Shown: positions 51,609-62,608, counted from the first letter of the stretch. The stretch: DNA of 64,000 bases from Alphaproteobacteria bacterium (GCA_021325375.1 JAJPHG010000035.1:1-64000), one strand, 5' to 3'. The notes: generated by a model from the letters alone, not told the origin. Translations and numbers: made by a program.

Positions 51609-51950
51609 TTACGGCTTCTTCTTCGTCTTCTTCCGCGCCGCCGGCGTGGCCTGCGCGACCTCGAGCGCCGCGCGCGCCCACTGCGCCAGCTCCTCCGGAT
51701 CGTCGTACAGCCGGTCGGGCAGCGAGAACCACGTCGTCACCACCGTCTCGCCGCCCTTGTCGAAGGTGAAGGGCTTGCGCTTCTCGGCTTTGAACGCCTT
51801 GCGCGTCTCTTCGTCGGTCTTGAAGTAGATGACGTCGTCGAAGACCATGCCGATCATCGTGTCGCCGGCATAGATGCCGTCGCCGCCGAAGAAGCGCTTG
51901 ACCGTGATCCGCCCGAACTGCGCGAACAGATCGTCGAAGCGGCTGCTCAA
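51609..51950 (-). CDS. TfoX N-terminal domain protein
   Basis: 113 residues with the TfoX/Sxy N-terminal pattern (ITVKRFFGGDGIYAGDTMIGM, then VVTTWFSLPDRLYDD) and a Lys-rich C-terminal tail. This domain is best known from the competence regulator Sxy of gammaproteobacteria, but standalone small versions are widespread with unknown role. Its start (51950) overlaps the stop of sufA by four bases, so it is translated with the suf operon as its last gene. Confidence 0.85.
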   Translation of the reverse strand: MSSRFDDLFAQFGRITVKRFFGGDGIYAGDTMIGMVFDDVIYFKTDEETRKAFKAEKRKPFTFDKGGETVVTTWFSLPDRLYDDPEELAQWARAALEVAQATPAARKKTKKKP

Positions 51951-52336
51951 GCGGGCTTCGCCGGCGTGATCGAGACGCTTTCGCCGCAGCCGCAGGCGGC
52001 CGTCTGGTTCGGGTTGTTGAAGACGAAGCGCGCGCCAAGCTTCTCGCGCACGAAATCCATCTCGGTGCCGATCAGGAACAGGATCGCCTTGGGATCGATG
52101 AAGATCTTCACGCCCTTGTCCTCGACCACCTCGTCGAGCGGCTTCACGTCTTCGGCGTAGTCCATCGTGTAGCTCATGCCGGCGCAGCCGCCATTGGTGA
52201 CGCCGACGCGCACGCCGCGATACTTGCCGTCGGCGCCTTCCATGATCTCGCGGATGCGCGCAGCCGCGGCGTCGCTGAGGCGCACCGCTTTGGGGCGCTC
52301 GCGCCGGGGCTTGGTTGGGGTCGCTGTCGTTTCCAT
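51947..52336 (-). CDS. sufA: Iron-sulfur assembly A-type carrier (SufA/HesB/IscA family)
   Basis: 129 residues. The three A-type Cys are present: C51 (TNGGCAGMSY) and C115/C117 (ACGCGES). VKIFIDPKAILFLIGTEMDFV is the core. Carries an Fe-S cluster between scaffold and target apoproteins. ATG at 52336 overlaps the sufT stop (ATGA). Penultimate gene of the operon. Confidence 0.95.
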   Translation of the reverse strand: METTATPTKPRRERPKAVRLSDAAAARIREIMEGADGKYRGVRVGVTNGGCAGMSYTMDYAEDVKPLDEVVEDKGVKIFIDPKAILFLIGTEMDFVREKLGARFVFNNPNQTAACGCGESVSITPAKPA

Positions 52337-52695
52337 CAGAACATGTTCAATTCGAGTTTGGCCTCTTCGCTCATGCATTCCGGCGTCCATGGCGGATCGA
52401 AGGTCAGGTTCACCTTCACCGCGCCGATGCCTTCCACCGTCTTCAAGGCGTTCTCGACCATGCCGGGCATCTCGCCCGCCACCGGGCAATTGGGCGCGGT
52501 CAAGGTCATGTCCACCACGACGTCCTTGTTGTCGGCGACGTCCACCTTATAGATAAGCCCAAGCTCGTAGATGTCCACAGGGATCTCGGGATCGTAGACC
52601 GTCTTGAGCGCCGTCACCAATTTCTCGGTGAACGCGGCCAGCTCTTCCGGCGGCAGCGCCGATTGGGCTTGGGTCACGGGCGTCTGCACATTCAT
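52336..52695 (-). CDS. sufT: SufT-like DUF59 (MIP18) Fe-S assembly protein
   Basis: 119 residues. LKTVYDPEIPVDIYELGLIY and DMTLTAPNCPVAGEMPGMV, the DUF59/MIP18 pattern, with Cys83 of the conserved LTAPNCP motif. Involved in Fe-S cluster maturation. The ATG at 52695 overlaps the sufU stop, continuing the run of coupled starts. Confidence 0.93.
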   Translation of the reverse strand: MNVQTPVTQAQSALPPEELAAFTEKLVTALKTVYDPEIPVDIYELGLIYKVDVADNKDVVVDMTLTAPNCPVAGEMPGMVENALKTVEGIGAVKVNLTFDPPWTPECMSEEAKLELNMF

Positions 52696-53144
52696 TCGCT
52701 CTTGCCCTCCAGCGCCGATTTCATCGTATGCCAGGCCAAGGTCGCGCATTTCACCCGCATCGGGAACGCGCTCACCCCCGCCATCACTTCAAGCCTCTCG
52801 CGGTCGTCCGCGTCGAGCTCGCCGGTATCGGCCTCGCCCTTCACCAGATGCAGGAAGCCGCCCATCATCTTCTCGGCTTCCGCGACAGAGCGGCCCGTCA
52901 GCATGTCGGTCATCAGCGAGGCCGACGACTGGCTGATGGCGCAGCCCTTGCCTTCGAAGGTGATATCCTTGATGCGGCCCGCATCGTCGAGCGCCAGATA
53001 GATCTTCACGCGGTCACCGCAGAGCGGGTTGTAGCCTTCGGCCGTATGGGTCGCGCCCTCCAGCCGGCCGAAATGGCGCGGGTGGCGCGAGTGATCCAGG
53101 ATCACTTCTTGGTAGAGCTCGCGCAGGGAGTCGTCCATCGCCAT
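52692..53144 (-). CDS. sufU: SufU-type Fe-S scaffold / sulfur acceptor
   Basis: 150 residues. Conserved Cys42, Asp44 (YNPLCGDRV), Cys68 (GKGCAISQSSAS) and Cys133 (MRVKCATLAW) match SufU, which binds zinc and receives sulfur from SufS. The gene lies directly after sufS, as in other SufU-using bacteria. ATG at 53144 (MAMDDS) overlaps the sufS stop by one base (TGATG). Confidence 0.94.
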   Translation of the reverse strand: MAMDDSLRELYQEVILDHSRHPRHFGRLEGATHTAEGYNPLCGDRVKIYLALDDAGRIKDITFEGKGCAISQSSASLMTDMLTGRSVAEAEKMMGGFLHLVKGEADTGELDADDRERLEVMAGVSAFPMRVKCATLAWHTMKSALEGKSE

Positions 53145-54382
53145 CAACCCAATATCTTTCGCGCCTTTTGCAGGCCGTCGATCAGCGCGTCAACCTCGCC
53201 GCGCGTGTTGTAGAGCGCGAAGGAAGCACGCGTCGTGGAGACGACGCCGAAGCGCTCCATCAGAGGCTGCGCGCAGTGATGCCCCGCGCGCACCGCGATG
53301 CCCTCGCGGTCGAGGATGGTCGCCAGGTCGTGCGCATGCATGCCTTCGGTCTCGAAGGAAAGGATCGCACCCTTGCCCGGCGCGTCGCCGACGACGCGCA
53401 GCCAGTTGAACGCGCGCACGCGCTCGCGGGCATGGGCGAGCAGGTCGTGCTCATGCGCCTTCACCGCGGCGCGGTCGAAAGCCGAGAGATAGTCGAGCGC
53501 GGCGGCGAAGCCCACGCTTTCGATGATCGCGGGCGTGCCCGCCTCAAACCGCGCAGGGGGATCGGCATAGGTGACGATTTCGCGCGAGACCTCGCGGATC
53601 ATCTCGCCGCCGCCGTTGAACGGGCGCATGGCCTTGAGATGCGCGCGCTTGCCGTAGAGCGCGCCGATGCCCGTCGGTCCATAGAGCTTGTGCCCCGTGA
53701 CGCAGTAGAAATCGACGTCCAGGTCGCGCACATCCACGATCTCGTGCACCGCGCCCTGGCAGCCGTCGGCGAGGACGGGCACGCCCTTGGCATGGGCGCG
53801 CGCGACGATCTCTTTGAGCGGCGACACCGTGCCCAGCACGTTCGACATGTGCGAGACCGCGACGAGCCTGGTCTTCGGTCCGATCGCCGCGTCGACCGCC
53901 TCGGCGTCCAGCGAGCCGTCGTCGCCGACGTCGACCCAGCGCAGCACGGCGCCCTGGCGCTCGCGCAGGAAATGCCACGGCACGATGTTGGAATGATGCT
54001 CCATCGTGCTGAGCACGATCTCATCGCCCGGCTGGATGCGCGGGCTCAGATGCGAATAGGCGACGAGGTTCATCGCCTCGGTGCCGCCTTTGGTGAAGAC
54101 GATCTCGTCCGCATGCCCCGCGTTCAGGAACCGGCGCACGGTCTCGCGCGCCGCCTCATAGCGTTCGGTCGCGGCGGCGGAGAGGAAATGCACGCCGCGA
54201 TGGACGTTGGCGTATTCGCTGGAGGCGAAATCGCGCATCGCGTCGAGAACCTGGCGCGGCTTCTGCGCCGACGCCGCGCTGTCGAGATAGACGAGCGGCC
54301 TGCCGTACACCTCGCGCGACAGGATTTCGAAATCGGCGCGCGCCGATGCGGGATCGAAGATGGTCTTGGCGGGCGCGTTCAT
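53144..54382 (-). CDS. sufS: Cysteine desulfurase SufS
   Basis: 412 residues, fold type I PLP enzyme. HHSNIVPWHFLRERQGAVLRW, VSHMSNVLGTVSPL, and the PLP Lys in CVTGHKLYGPTGIGALYG. The catalytic Cys is in RAGHHCAQPLMERFG. It supplies sulfane sulfur for clusters. Its start (54382) overlaps the sufD stop. A separate IscS-like desulfurase occurs earlier in the same operon (58101-59147). Confidence 0.96.
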   Translation of the reverse strand: MNAPAKTIFDPASARADFEILSREVYGRPLVYLDSAASAQKPRQVLDAMRDFASSEYANVHRGVHFLSAAATERYEAARETVRRFLNAGHADEIVFTKGGTEAMNLVAYSHLSPRIQPGDEIVLSTMEHHSNIVPWHFLRERQGAVLRWVDVGDDGSLDAEAVDAAIGPKTRLVAVSHMSNVLGTVSPLKEIVARAHAKGVPVLADGCQGAVHEIVDVRDLDVDFYCVTGHKLYGPTGIGALYGKRAHLKAMRPFNGGGEMIREVSREIVTYADPPARFEAGTPAIIESVGFAAALDYLSAFDRAAVKAHEHDLLAHARERVRAFNWLRVVGDAPGKGAILSFETEGMHAHDLATILDREGIAVRAGHHCAQPLMERFGVVSTTRASFALYNTRGEVDALIDGLQKARKILG

Positions 54383-55452
54383 AGAAGCGCCTCCACGGGC
54401 TGCCAGAGGAATTCGCGCGTCTTCTCATCCTCTACGCCGCCGAGCGCCTCTTCCAGGAATGCACGGATCAGGAGCTTGCGCGCCTGCGTTTCCGGGATTC
54501 CGCGCGAGCGCAGATAGAACAGCGACTCCGCGTCCAGGTCGCCCACCGCCGCGCCATGCGCGCATTTGACGTCGTCGGCGAAGATCTCCAGCTCGGGCTT
54601 GAGGTCGGCTTCGGCGCCGATATCGAGCAGAAGCGCCTTCGCGGTCTGGCGGCTGTCGGACCCGTCCGCGCCTTCGCGCACCGTGATCTTGCCCTGATAG
54701 ACCGCGCGCGACTTGCCGCCCGCGACGTGCTTGAACAATTGCGTGCTCGCCGTGTCACCGACCGCGTGGTCGATATGCGTGGTGACGTCGGAATGCGCGT
54801 TGCCGCGCAGCATCGTCATCCCGGAGAGATGCGCTTGCGCGCGCTCGCCCTCAAGCGCGACATGGAGATCGAGCCGCGAAAGCTCGCTGCCGAGATTGGC
54901 GCAGGCGAGGCGGTAAGCACCGCCCCGCGCCACCGTCACGCCGCTGTCCTCGATCCGCACGCCCGTGCCCGGCTCGGCGAGGCGGGCATGTGCGACCCGC
55001 GCGTCCTTGCCGATCACGAACTCGCTGCCGATGTTCTGGAAGCCGTCGCCGGATAGCGTCTGCGTGTAGCGCAACGCCGCGCCGTCCTCGACGACGATCA
55101 GCACGCGGGCCTGGCCCTGTGTGAAGCGCACGCGCGCCTCGCCGGATTTCTTGACGCGCAGCGCAAAGCCCGCCTTGGCAAATGCGAGCGACGCCTCGCC
55201 CATGACGCCGTCGGGCGCGGTGCCGAGATGCGCCTTCACCCAATCGGGCGCCTCGCCGGAGGCAAAGTCGAACACCTCCACGCCATCGGATTCGAGCGAC
55301 CATTGCGCCGGCCCCGCCGACGCGATCGCATCCGCATCGACCGCGGAACGCAGGTCGGAATATTTCCACGCCTCGACGCGGCGATGCGGCACGCCCGCGG
55401 CGCGGAATGCGTCCGCCGCCTTCATGCGCCGCGTGTCGAGCCAGGCGTTCAT
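54379..55452 (-). CDS. sufD: Fe-S cluster assembly protein SufD
   Basis: 357 residues. It has [17 protein letters not shown] near the N-terminus, the SufBD core ([21 protein letters not shown], then [23 protein letters not shown]) and [25 protein letters not shown] followed by [14 protein letters not shown], all SufD landmarks. Forms the SufBCD scaffold with SufC and SufB. The ATG at 55452 overlaps the sufC stop. Confidence 0.94.
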   Translation of the reverse strand: MNAWLDTRRMKAADAFRAAGVPHRRVEAWKYSDLRSAVDADAIASAGPAQWSLESDGVEVFDFASGEAPDWVKAHLGTAPDGVMGEASLAFAKAGFALRVKKSGEARVRFTQGQARVLIVVEDGAALRYTQTLSGDGFQNIGSEFVIGKDARVAHARLAEPGTGVRIEDSGVTVARGGAYRLACANLGSELSRLDLHVALEGERAQAHLSGMTMLRGNAHSDVTTHIDHAVGDTASTQLFKHVAGGKSRAVYQGKITVREGADGSDSRQTAKALLLDIGAEADLKPELEIFADDVKCAHGAAVGDLDAESLFYLRSRGIPETQARKLLIRAFLEEALGGVEDEKTREFLWQPVEALL

Positions 55453-56178
55453 GCCGCGTAGCCCTTTGCTTCGAGTTCGTGGGCGAGCTCCGGTCCGCCC
55501 TCGCGCACGATGCGCCCGCCCGAGAGCACATGGATGCGGTCGGGCACGATGTAGTCGAGCAGGCGCTGGTAATGCGTGATCACCAGCATCGCGCGGTCGG
55601 GCGCGCGCAACGCGTTGACGCCCTCGGCCACGAGCTTCAGCGCGTCGATGTCGAGGCCGGAATCGGTCTCGTCCAGGATCGCGAGCTTGGGCTCGAAGAG
55701 CGACATTTGCAGGATCTCCAGCCGCTTCTTCTCGCCGCCGGAGAAGCCGACATTGAGAGCGCGCTTGCATCTCTTCCGGCACCTTGAGCGCGGCCGCCTT
55801 GGCGCGCACGCGCTTGAGCACGCTCATCGCGTCCAGCTCCGTCTCGCCGCGCGCGCGGCGTTGCGCGTTGAGCGCGGTCTTGAGGAACGTCAGTGTCGTG
55901 ACGCCCGGGATCTCGACCGGATACTGCATCGCCAGGAACACGCCCTTCGCGGCGCGCACTTCGGGCGCGAGCGCGTTCAGATCCTCGCCATTCCACGAGA
56001 TGGAGCCCGACGTGATCTCATAGCCCGCGCGGCCCGCGAGCACGTAAGACAGCGTCGATTTGCCGGAGCCGTTCGGCCCCATGATCGCGTGCACCTCGCC
56101 CGGCTTCACGGCAAGGCTCAGGCCTTTGAGGATTTCCTTGCCCCCGACCTCGGCGTGCAGGTCTTTGATCTCAAGCAT
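55449..56178 (-). CDS. sufC: Fe-S assembly ATPase SufC (frameshifted)
   Basis: An ABC-type ATPase: [19 protein letters not shown], Walker [10 protein letters not shown], signature region [16 protein letters not shown] (partly reconstructed), Walker [19 protein letters not shown], and [20 protein letters not shown]. The frame is interrupted between 55766 and 55767: inserting two bases to give atg-ctg-aag-cgc restores the consensus. The upstream part ends EEMQ, and the downstream frame picks up with [10 protein letters not shown]. Total about 243 codons. ATG at 56178 lies within the last codons of the cupin gene. Confidence 0.9.
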
Positions 56179-56652
56179 CCTCGCCATCCCAATAATCGGC
56201 GGGCGTCAGACGGCCGCGCACCTTGTATGTCGCGTCGGTGTACGCGATCCCCTTCGCGCCGATGCGCATGCCGATCTTGCCGGAGTCCGGATACTCGACG
56301 AGATCGGACGCCGGATTGTTCGAAAGCCCCAGATAGCGAAGCTCGCTCTTGCCCGTGTTGAGGATCTGATGCGCCTCGCCGCCGGCGGGGGCGCCCAGGC
56401 AATCGCCCGCGCGCACGGGCATGCGCTTGTCGCCGATGCGATACTCGCCCTCGCCCGAGACGATGAAGAACATCTCGTCGCAGCCGTGATGGCGGTGATA
56501 GGGGAACGCCGTCTTGCCCGGCGGCACGATGTGCAGCATGCAGCCGAGCACGGTCAGCCCCAGCGCCTCGCCGACCTCGCCGCGCGTGACCGAGAACCGC
56601 GCGCCGTGCGACTCTGTCTCCAGCGGCAAGTCCGCGATGTTGACGACGGGCT

Positions 56653-56656
<4 letters not shown>
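56171..56656 (-). CDS. Metal-binding cupin protein within the suf operon
   Basis: 161 residues. Both cupin motifs are complete: [20 protein letters not shown] (motif 1, metal-binding His and Glu) and [19 protein letters not shown] (motif 2). The remaining His ligands are present, so it should bind a metal. It is inserted between sufB and sufC with overlaps to both (its ATG at 56656 overlaps the sufB stop and its end overlaps sufC), so it is translated with them. Its role in Fe-S assembly is unknown; sensing iron or small molecules, or a dioxygenase-type reaction, are possibilities. Confidence 0.92.
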
Positions 56657-58100
<1,444 letters not shown>

Positions 58101-58101
<1 letters not shown>

Positions 58102-59147
58102 TATGCAGCCTCCCGCCTGGCGACGAGGCGCCCGATCGAGGTGAGCGCCGCATCGACATCGGCCCCCGTCGAGTTCCATCCGAAGCTGACGCGCAAGGCG
58201 CAACGCGCGAGATCGTCGCTCACGCCCATGGCTTTCAGAACATGCGAAGGCTTGACGCTGCCCGAGGAGCATGCCGCGCCCGAACTCACCATCACGCCGT
58301 CGAGGTCGAGCGCCATCAGCGCCGTCTCGGCCGCGATCCCCGGCAGCGCGAAGTTCGAGGTGTTGGCAAGACGCGCCGCACCGGCACCGAAGACGACGGC
58401 CCGCGACGGCAGACCCGCCTCGAAACGGTCGCGCAACGTACTGTCGATGCGTGCGCAGGCGGCGACGGCGCCGAAGCCCGCGATCCCGGCGACGTTCGGC
58501 GTGCCGGCGCGAGGTGCCGCGAACGGCGCGCCGTCGCGCACGATCAGCGCGCCCACGCCTTGCGGTCCGCCGAGCTTGTGCGCGGAGAGCGAGACATAGC
58601 TCGCGTTGTCATAGCGGCCGGGCCTCTGCACGGCGTCGACGAAGAGCAGCGTGTCGACATTCTCCACCGGCTGGATGACGCCGGTTTCGTTGTTCGCCGC
58701 CATCATGGCCACGAGCGCGCGGCCCTTGCCTTCGCGCAACGTGGTTGCGCCGAGATCGGCCAAGCCGTCTTTGTTCACCGAGATCGTCTCGACCCGCAGG
58801 CCCGGCGCATGCTCGGCCAGATGGGCCACGGTCGCGAGAACACCGGGATGCTCGATCGCCGAGACGAACAAGCGCGTGATGCGCTCGCCGGCTTCGGCCG
58901 CGCCTTCGACGGCGCCGCGCAACGCAAGCGCATTCGCTTCCGTGCCGCCGCTGGTGAAGATCACCTCTTCGGGCTTGGCGCCAACGAGCGCCGCGACCTG
59001 CTCGCGCGCGCCTTCGACGATGCGGCGCGCGGCACGGCCGGCTGCGTGCACGGAGGACGGGTTGCCGCAAATGTCGAACGCGCGCTCCATCGCGGCCCGG
59101 GCCTCGGGGCGAAGCGGCGACGACGCGTTGTGATCGAGATAGTGCAC
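58101..59147 (-). CDS. IscS-like cysteine desulfurase (NifS/group I)
   Basis: 348 residues, PLP-dependent. [53 protein letters not shown], and PLP Lys in [14 protein letters not shown]. Catalytic Cys in [18 protein letters not shown], the group I loop. The start is GTG at 59147, six bases after an AGGA; the next gene upstream is iscR. Operon position after iscR and before sufB is the usual place in alphaproteobacteria. Confidence 0.94.
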
Positions 59148-59155
59148 TTGTTTCC

Positions 59156-59620
59156 TCACGCCGCCGCGCGGTCGGGGTTCGCCTCGCAGGGGCGCGCGCG
59201 GCCGAGCACGCGCTTCTCCACCACGTCGGCGAGCGAGACCGAGGACAGGAACACCTGGATCTGGCGCCCCAGCTCTTCCCACAGATCGTGCGTCACGCAG
59301 CGATGGCCGCTGCTGGTGCAGCCCTTCGGGCTTCCCGTCCGGCAGCGCGTCGCGCTGATCGGCTCGTCCACGGCGACGATGATGTCGGCGACGCGGATCT
59401 CGCCCGCGGGCCGGCTCAGCCGGTAGCCGCCGCCGGGACCGCGCACGCTGCGCACCAGCCCGCCGCGGCGGAGCTTGGCGAAGAGCTGCTCGAGATAGGA
59501 GAGCGAAATCTCCTGTCTCTGCGCCACGTCGGCGAGCGAGACGGGCCGCGCGCTCGCCTCGTGCGAGGCCAGATCGGCCATCGCCATCACCGCATATCGT
59601 CCCTTCGTGCTCAGCCGCAT
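59156..59620 (-). CDS. iscR: Rrf2-family Fe-S regulator, IscR type
   Basis: 154 residues. MRLSTKGRYAVMAMADLASH, wHTH helix SLSYLEQLFAKLRRGGLVRSV and GGYRLSRPAGEI are Rrf2 hallmarks. Three Cys (93, 101, 108) and His111 in RCRTGSPKGC...HRCVTHDLW form the [2Fe-2S] site as in IscR. It likely represses this operon when clusters are plentiful. First gene of the operon, from 59620 to 51609 on the minus strand. Confidence 0.94.
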   Translation of the reverse strand: MRLSTKGRYAVMAMADLASHEASARPVSLADVAQRQEISLSYLEQLFAKLRRGGLVRSVRGPGGGYRLSRPAGEIRVADIIVAVDEPISATRCRTGSPKGCTSSGHRCVTHDLWEELGRQIQVFLSSVSLADVVEKRVLGRARPCEANPDRAAA

Positions 59621-59717
59621 GGCCTAACTCCCGGCAGACATGCGCGTTTTCCTTGCTTTTCAGGGGGCCCTTTGGTGTACAAGCACGAGCCCGCGCGCAC
59701 GACGTTAATTCCATCCG

Positions 59718-59746
59718 GATATAGAATTCCCGAGTACCATGGTCAA
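59718..59746 (-). promoter_or_regulatory. Promoter and candidate IscR site of the suf operon
   Basis: On the minus strand TTGACC (59746-59741) is followed after exactly 17 bases by TATATC (59723-59718), about 100 bases before the iscR start. Around the -35 lies an imperfect inverted repeat ATACTTGACC-atgg-TACTCGGGAAT, a plausible autoregulatory IscR site. The first is a strong pattern match; the second is inference. Confidence 0.55.
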
Positions 59747-59834
59747 GTATTGAGCTGGAAAATGGCTGGAAACAAACATAATCGCTTGAAATACAAGGGT
59801 TTCCTGCGCTGCGGCAAAACCGAGCACACCCCTG

Positions 59835-60491
59835 ATGCCTGACATCATCCTACCCGGCCCGGCAGGGCGCATCGAAGCCCGCTATCAGCGCCAGAAGGCC
59901 CCCGGCGCACCGATGGCGCTGGTGCTGCATCCGCACCCGCAATTCGGCGGCACGATGAACAATCCGCTGGTCTACGACCTCTTCCACATGTTCCACGGGC
60001 TGGGCTGCACCACGGTGCGGTTCAATTTCCGCGGCGTGGGCCGCAGCCAGGGCACGTTCGATTCCGGCGCTGGGGAACTCTCCGACGCGGCGGCGATCCT
60101 GGACTGGATGAACACGCTCTATCCCAACCCCTCGCATGTCTGGGTCGCGGGCATCTCGTTTGGCGCCTGGATCGGCATGCAGCTTCTGATGCGCCGGCCG
60201 GAGATCACCGGCTTCGTCTCCATCGCGCCGCCGGCCAGCATGTACGACTTCGCGTTCCTCGCGCCCTGCCCGGCATCGGGCCTGATCGTCCACGGCACCA
60301 AGGACCAGGTCGTGCCCGAGCCCGACGTGCAGAAGCTCGTCGACCGGCTGACCGCGCAGAAGGGCATCAAGATCACCTACAGCAAGATCGAGGGCGCCAA
60401 CCACTTCTTCGACAAGCACGAGGCCGACGTCGTCGAGGTGGTGAAGGAATACGTCTCGCGCCTGATGAGCAGTCCGCGCGTGGGGCGGTGA
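59835..60491 (+). CDS. Alpha/beta hydrolase (YjfP/OsmC-neighbour-type, dienelactone-hydrolase-like)
   Basis: 218 residues. GNSAMALVLHPHPQFGGTMNN-like opening, VRFNFRGVGRSQGTFD, the nucleophile elbow AGISFGAWIG with Ser in GxSxG, LIVHGTKDQVVPEPD (acid) and EGANHFFDKHEAD (His). A serine hydrolase of the small soluble type, substrate unknown. The start is ATG at 59835; a 26-codon upstream ORF (MAGNKHNRLKYKGFL..., 59764-59842) overlaps it by seven bases and could couple translation. Divergent from the suf operon. Confidence 0.88.
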   Translation: MPDIILPGPAGRIEARYQRQKAPGAPMALVLHPHPQFGGTMNNPLVYDLFHMFHGLGCTTVRFNFRGVGRSQGTFDSGAGELSDAAAILDWMNTLYPNPSHVWVAGISFGAWIGMQLLMRRPEITGFVSIAPPASMYDFAFLAPCPASGLIVHGTKDQVVPEPDVQKLVDRLTAQKGIKITYSKIEGANHFFDKHEADVVEVVKEYVSRLMSSPRVGR

Positions 60492-60495
60492 TGCC

Positions 60496-61350
60496 ATGGC
60501 CCGAGGGATCATCGCAGCCGCGCTTCTCGTCCTGCTGACAAGCGTAGCCGCGCGCGCCGACGAATATGCGACGCTGATCAAGGACTGCCAGCACGGCGAC
60601 ACCGATCCTGACAAAGCGATCAAGGCATGCCCGCCGCTCGCCGAGATGCAGGGTGCCGAGCCGATCGAGCGGGCCTATGCCTACCAGAACCTGGCGATCG
60701 CCTATCAGGTGAAAGGCGACGACGGCACGGCCATCGCCTTTTTCGACAAGGCGCTGAAGAACTTTCCGGATTTCTGGCAAGCCCGCGCCGGACGTGTGCA
60801 GAGCGAGATCATGCGGGACGATCTCGACGCGGCGGTGGCCGATTTCGAGTTGCTCGGCAAGATGGACACGACGCTGTCGGACACGGCCAAGCTGCCTTTG
60901 GGCGTGCACTATTGGAGCGTCAAGAAGCACGTGGCCGACGATGGCGCGATTACGACGCCGGACGATCAAACGCCGCAAGGCATGATCGGCAGGTTGAAAG
61001 ACGATCTCGCCCGTGCGCTCACCGCGCGCTGCGCGATACGCGCGTCGAACCGGGCCTATGAGAGCGCGCTTCCCGACTGCAACCTCGCTTTCAGCTACAG
61101 GCCGTCGCTTCTGCAGGCGCGCGGTCTGCGCGGCTATATCGAATTCCGGCAAGGCCAGCTCCCCGCCGCGCTCGCGGATCTCGACGCCGTTCTCGCCGGC
61201 AACCCGAAAGCGGCCGCAGCGCTCTACACGCGCGGCGTCGTCAAGCACAGAATGGGCGACGCCAAAGGCGGCGATGGGGACATTCAAGCTGCGTTGGCGC
61301 TGGAACCCAATGTCGCCAAGAACCTCAACGCCAAAGGCGTGACGCCTTGA
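60496..61350 (+). CDS. Exported TPR-repeat protein
   Basis: 284 residues. Signal peptide MARGIIAAALLVLLTSVAARA, then TPR-type helices: AYAYQNLAIAYQVKGDDGTAIAFFDKALKNFPD, and DLDAVLAGNPKAAAALYTRGVVKHRMGDAKGGDGDIQAALALEPN. TPRs mediate protein-protein contacts in the periplasm. Begins 4 bases after the hydrolase and is followed by tyrS 10 bases on, so the three genes probably form one transcript. Function unknown. Confidence 0.85.
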   Translation: MARGIIAAALLVLLTSVAARADEYATLIKDCQHGDTDPDKAIKACPPLAEMQGAEPIERAYAYQNLAIAYQVKGDDGTAIAFFDKALKNFPDFWQARAGRVQSEIMRDDLDAAVADFELLGKMDTTLSDTAKLPLGVHYWSVKKHVADDGAITTPDDQTPQGMIGRLKDDLARALTARCAIRASNRAYESALPDCNLAFSYRPSLLQARGLRGYIEFRQGQLPAALADLDAVLAGNPKAAAALYTRGVVKHRMGDAKGGDGDIQAALALEPNVAKNLNAKGVTP

Positions 61351-61360
61351 GAACTGAGCC

Positions 61361-62608
61361 ATGACCGCCGTGTCCGATTTCAAGTCCCCGTTCCTGCGCG
61401 ATTTCGTGGCGCGCGGGCATTACTACGACTGCACCGACCGCGAGGCGCTCGATGCGCTGTTCCTGAAAGAGCGCGTCACGGCCTATATCGGCTTCGACTG
61501 CACCGCGCCCAGCCTGCATGTCGGCCACGCGATGCAGATCATGACCCTGCGCCGGCTGCAGCAGGCCGGCCATCGCCCCATCGTGGTGATGGGTGGGGGG
61601 ACGACCAAGGTCGGCGATCCCTCGTTCCGCAACGAGGCGCGGCCGCTGCTCAGCGAGGAGACCATCGAGACGAACAAGCAGGCGATCCTGAAATCGTTCA
61701 GGAACTTCCTCACCTTCGGCGACGGGCCGTCCGACGCGATCATGGTCGACAATGCGCAGTGGCTCGACAAGCTCGAATACGTCCCGTTCCTGCGCGAGAT
61801 CGGGCGGCACTTCTCGATCAACCGCATGCTGACGATGGAGAGCGTCAAGGCCAAGATCGACAACGACCTGCCGTTCTCGTTCCTCGAGTTCAACTATTCG
61901 ATCATGCAGGCCTACGATTTCGTCGAGCTCTACCGGCGCTACGGCTGCCGCCTGCAGTCCTCGGGCTCGGACCAGTGGGGCAACATCGTCAGCGGCATCG
62001 ATCTCGGACGTCGCGTCGAGAACATCCAGCTCTTCGGCCTGACCACGCCGCTGATCACCACCTCGTCGGGCGCCAAGATGGGCAAGACCGCGCAGGGCGC
62101 GGTGTGGCTGAACCCCGACATGCGCAGCCCTTACGACTACTGGCAGTTCTGGCGCAACACCGAGGACGCCGATGTCGGCCGCTTCCTGCGCATCTTCACC
62201 GACCTGCCCGAGGGCGAAATCGCGCGGCTCGAAAAGCTTAAAGGCGCGGAGTTGAACGACGCCAAGAAGATCCTCGCCACCGAAGCCACCGCCATCTGCC
62301 ACGGCCGCGCCGTCGCGGACGAAGCGGCGGAGACGTCGCGGCGCACGTTCGAGGAAGGCGCGATGGCGACAGGGCTGCCGAGCTTCAGCCTGAAATTGCC
62401 CGACGGCATCCTGAACCTCGCCGTCGCCACCGGGCTGGCGTCGTCGAACTCGGAGGCGCGCAAGCTCATCGCCAACAACGGCCTGCGCCTGAACGACGTC
62501 GCGGTGAGCGATCCCAAGATGCAGGTCGACGCGAGCGCGCTCAACCCCGACGGCGTGCTCAAGCTCTCCAGCGGCAAGAAGAAGCATGTGCTGGTGAGGC
62601 CGGCGTAG
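61361..62608 (+). CDS. tyrS: Tyrosyl-tRNA synthetase
   Basis: 415 residues, class I synthetase. HIGH-like motif SLHVGHAMQ (residues 51-58), then GGTTKVGDPSF, QLQSSGSDQWGN-like segment (RLQSSGSDQWGNIVSG) for tyrosine binding, and a KMSKS variant KMGKT (near 240). The C-terminal S4 domain has SNSEARKLIANNGLRLND. Charges tRNA-Tyr with tyrosine. Confidence 0.97.
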   Translation: MTAVSDFKSPFLRDFVARGHYYDCTDREALDALFLKERVTAYIGFDCTAPSLHVGHAMQIMTLRRLQQAGHRPIVVMGGGTTKVGDPSFRNEARPLLSEETIETNKQAILKSFRNFLTFGDGPSDAIMVDNAQWLDKLEYVPFLREIGRHFSINRMLTMESVKAKIDNDLPFSFLEFNYSIMQAYDFVELYRRYGCRLQSSGSDQWGNIVSGIDLGRRVENIQLFGLTTPLITTSSGAKMGKTAQGAVWLNPDMRSPYDYWQFWRNTEDADVGRFLRIFTDLPEGEIARLEKLKGAELNDAKKILATEATAICHGRAVADEAAETSRRTFEEGAMATGLPSFSLKLPDGILNLAVATGLASSNSEARKLIANNGLRLNDVAVSDPKMQVDASALNPDGVLKLSSGKKKHVLVRPA

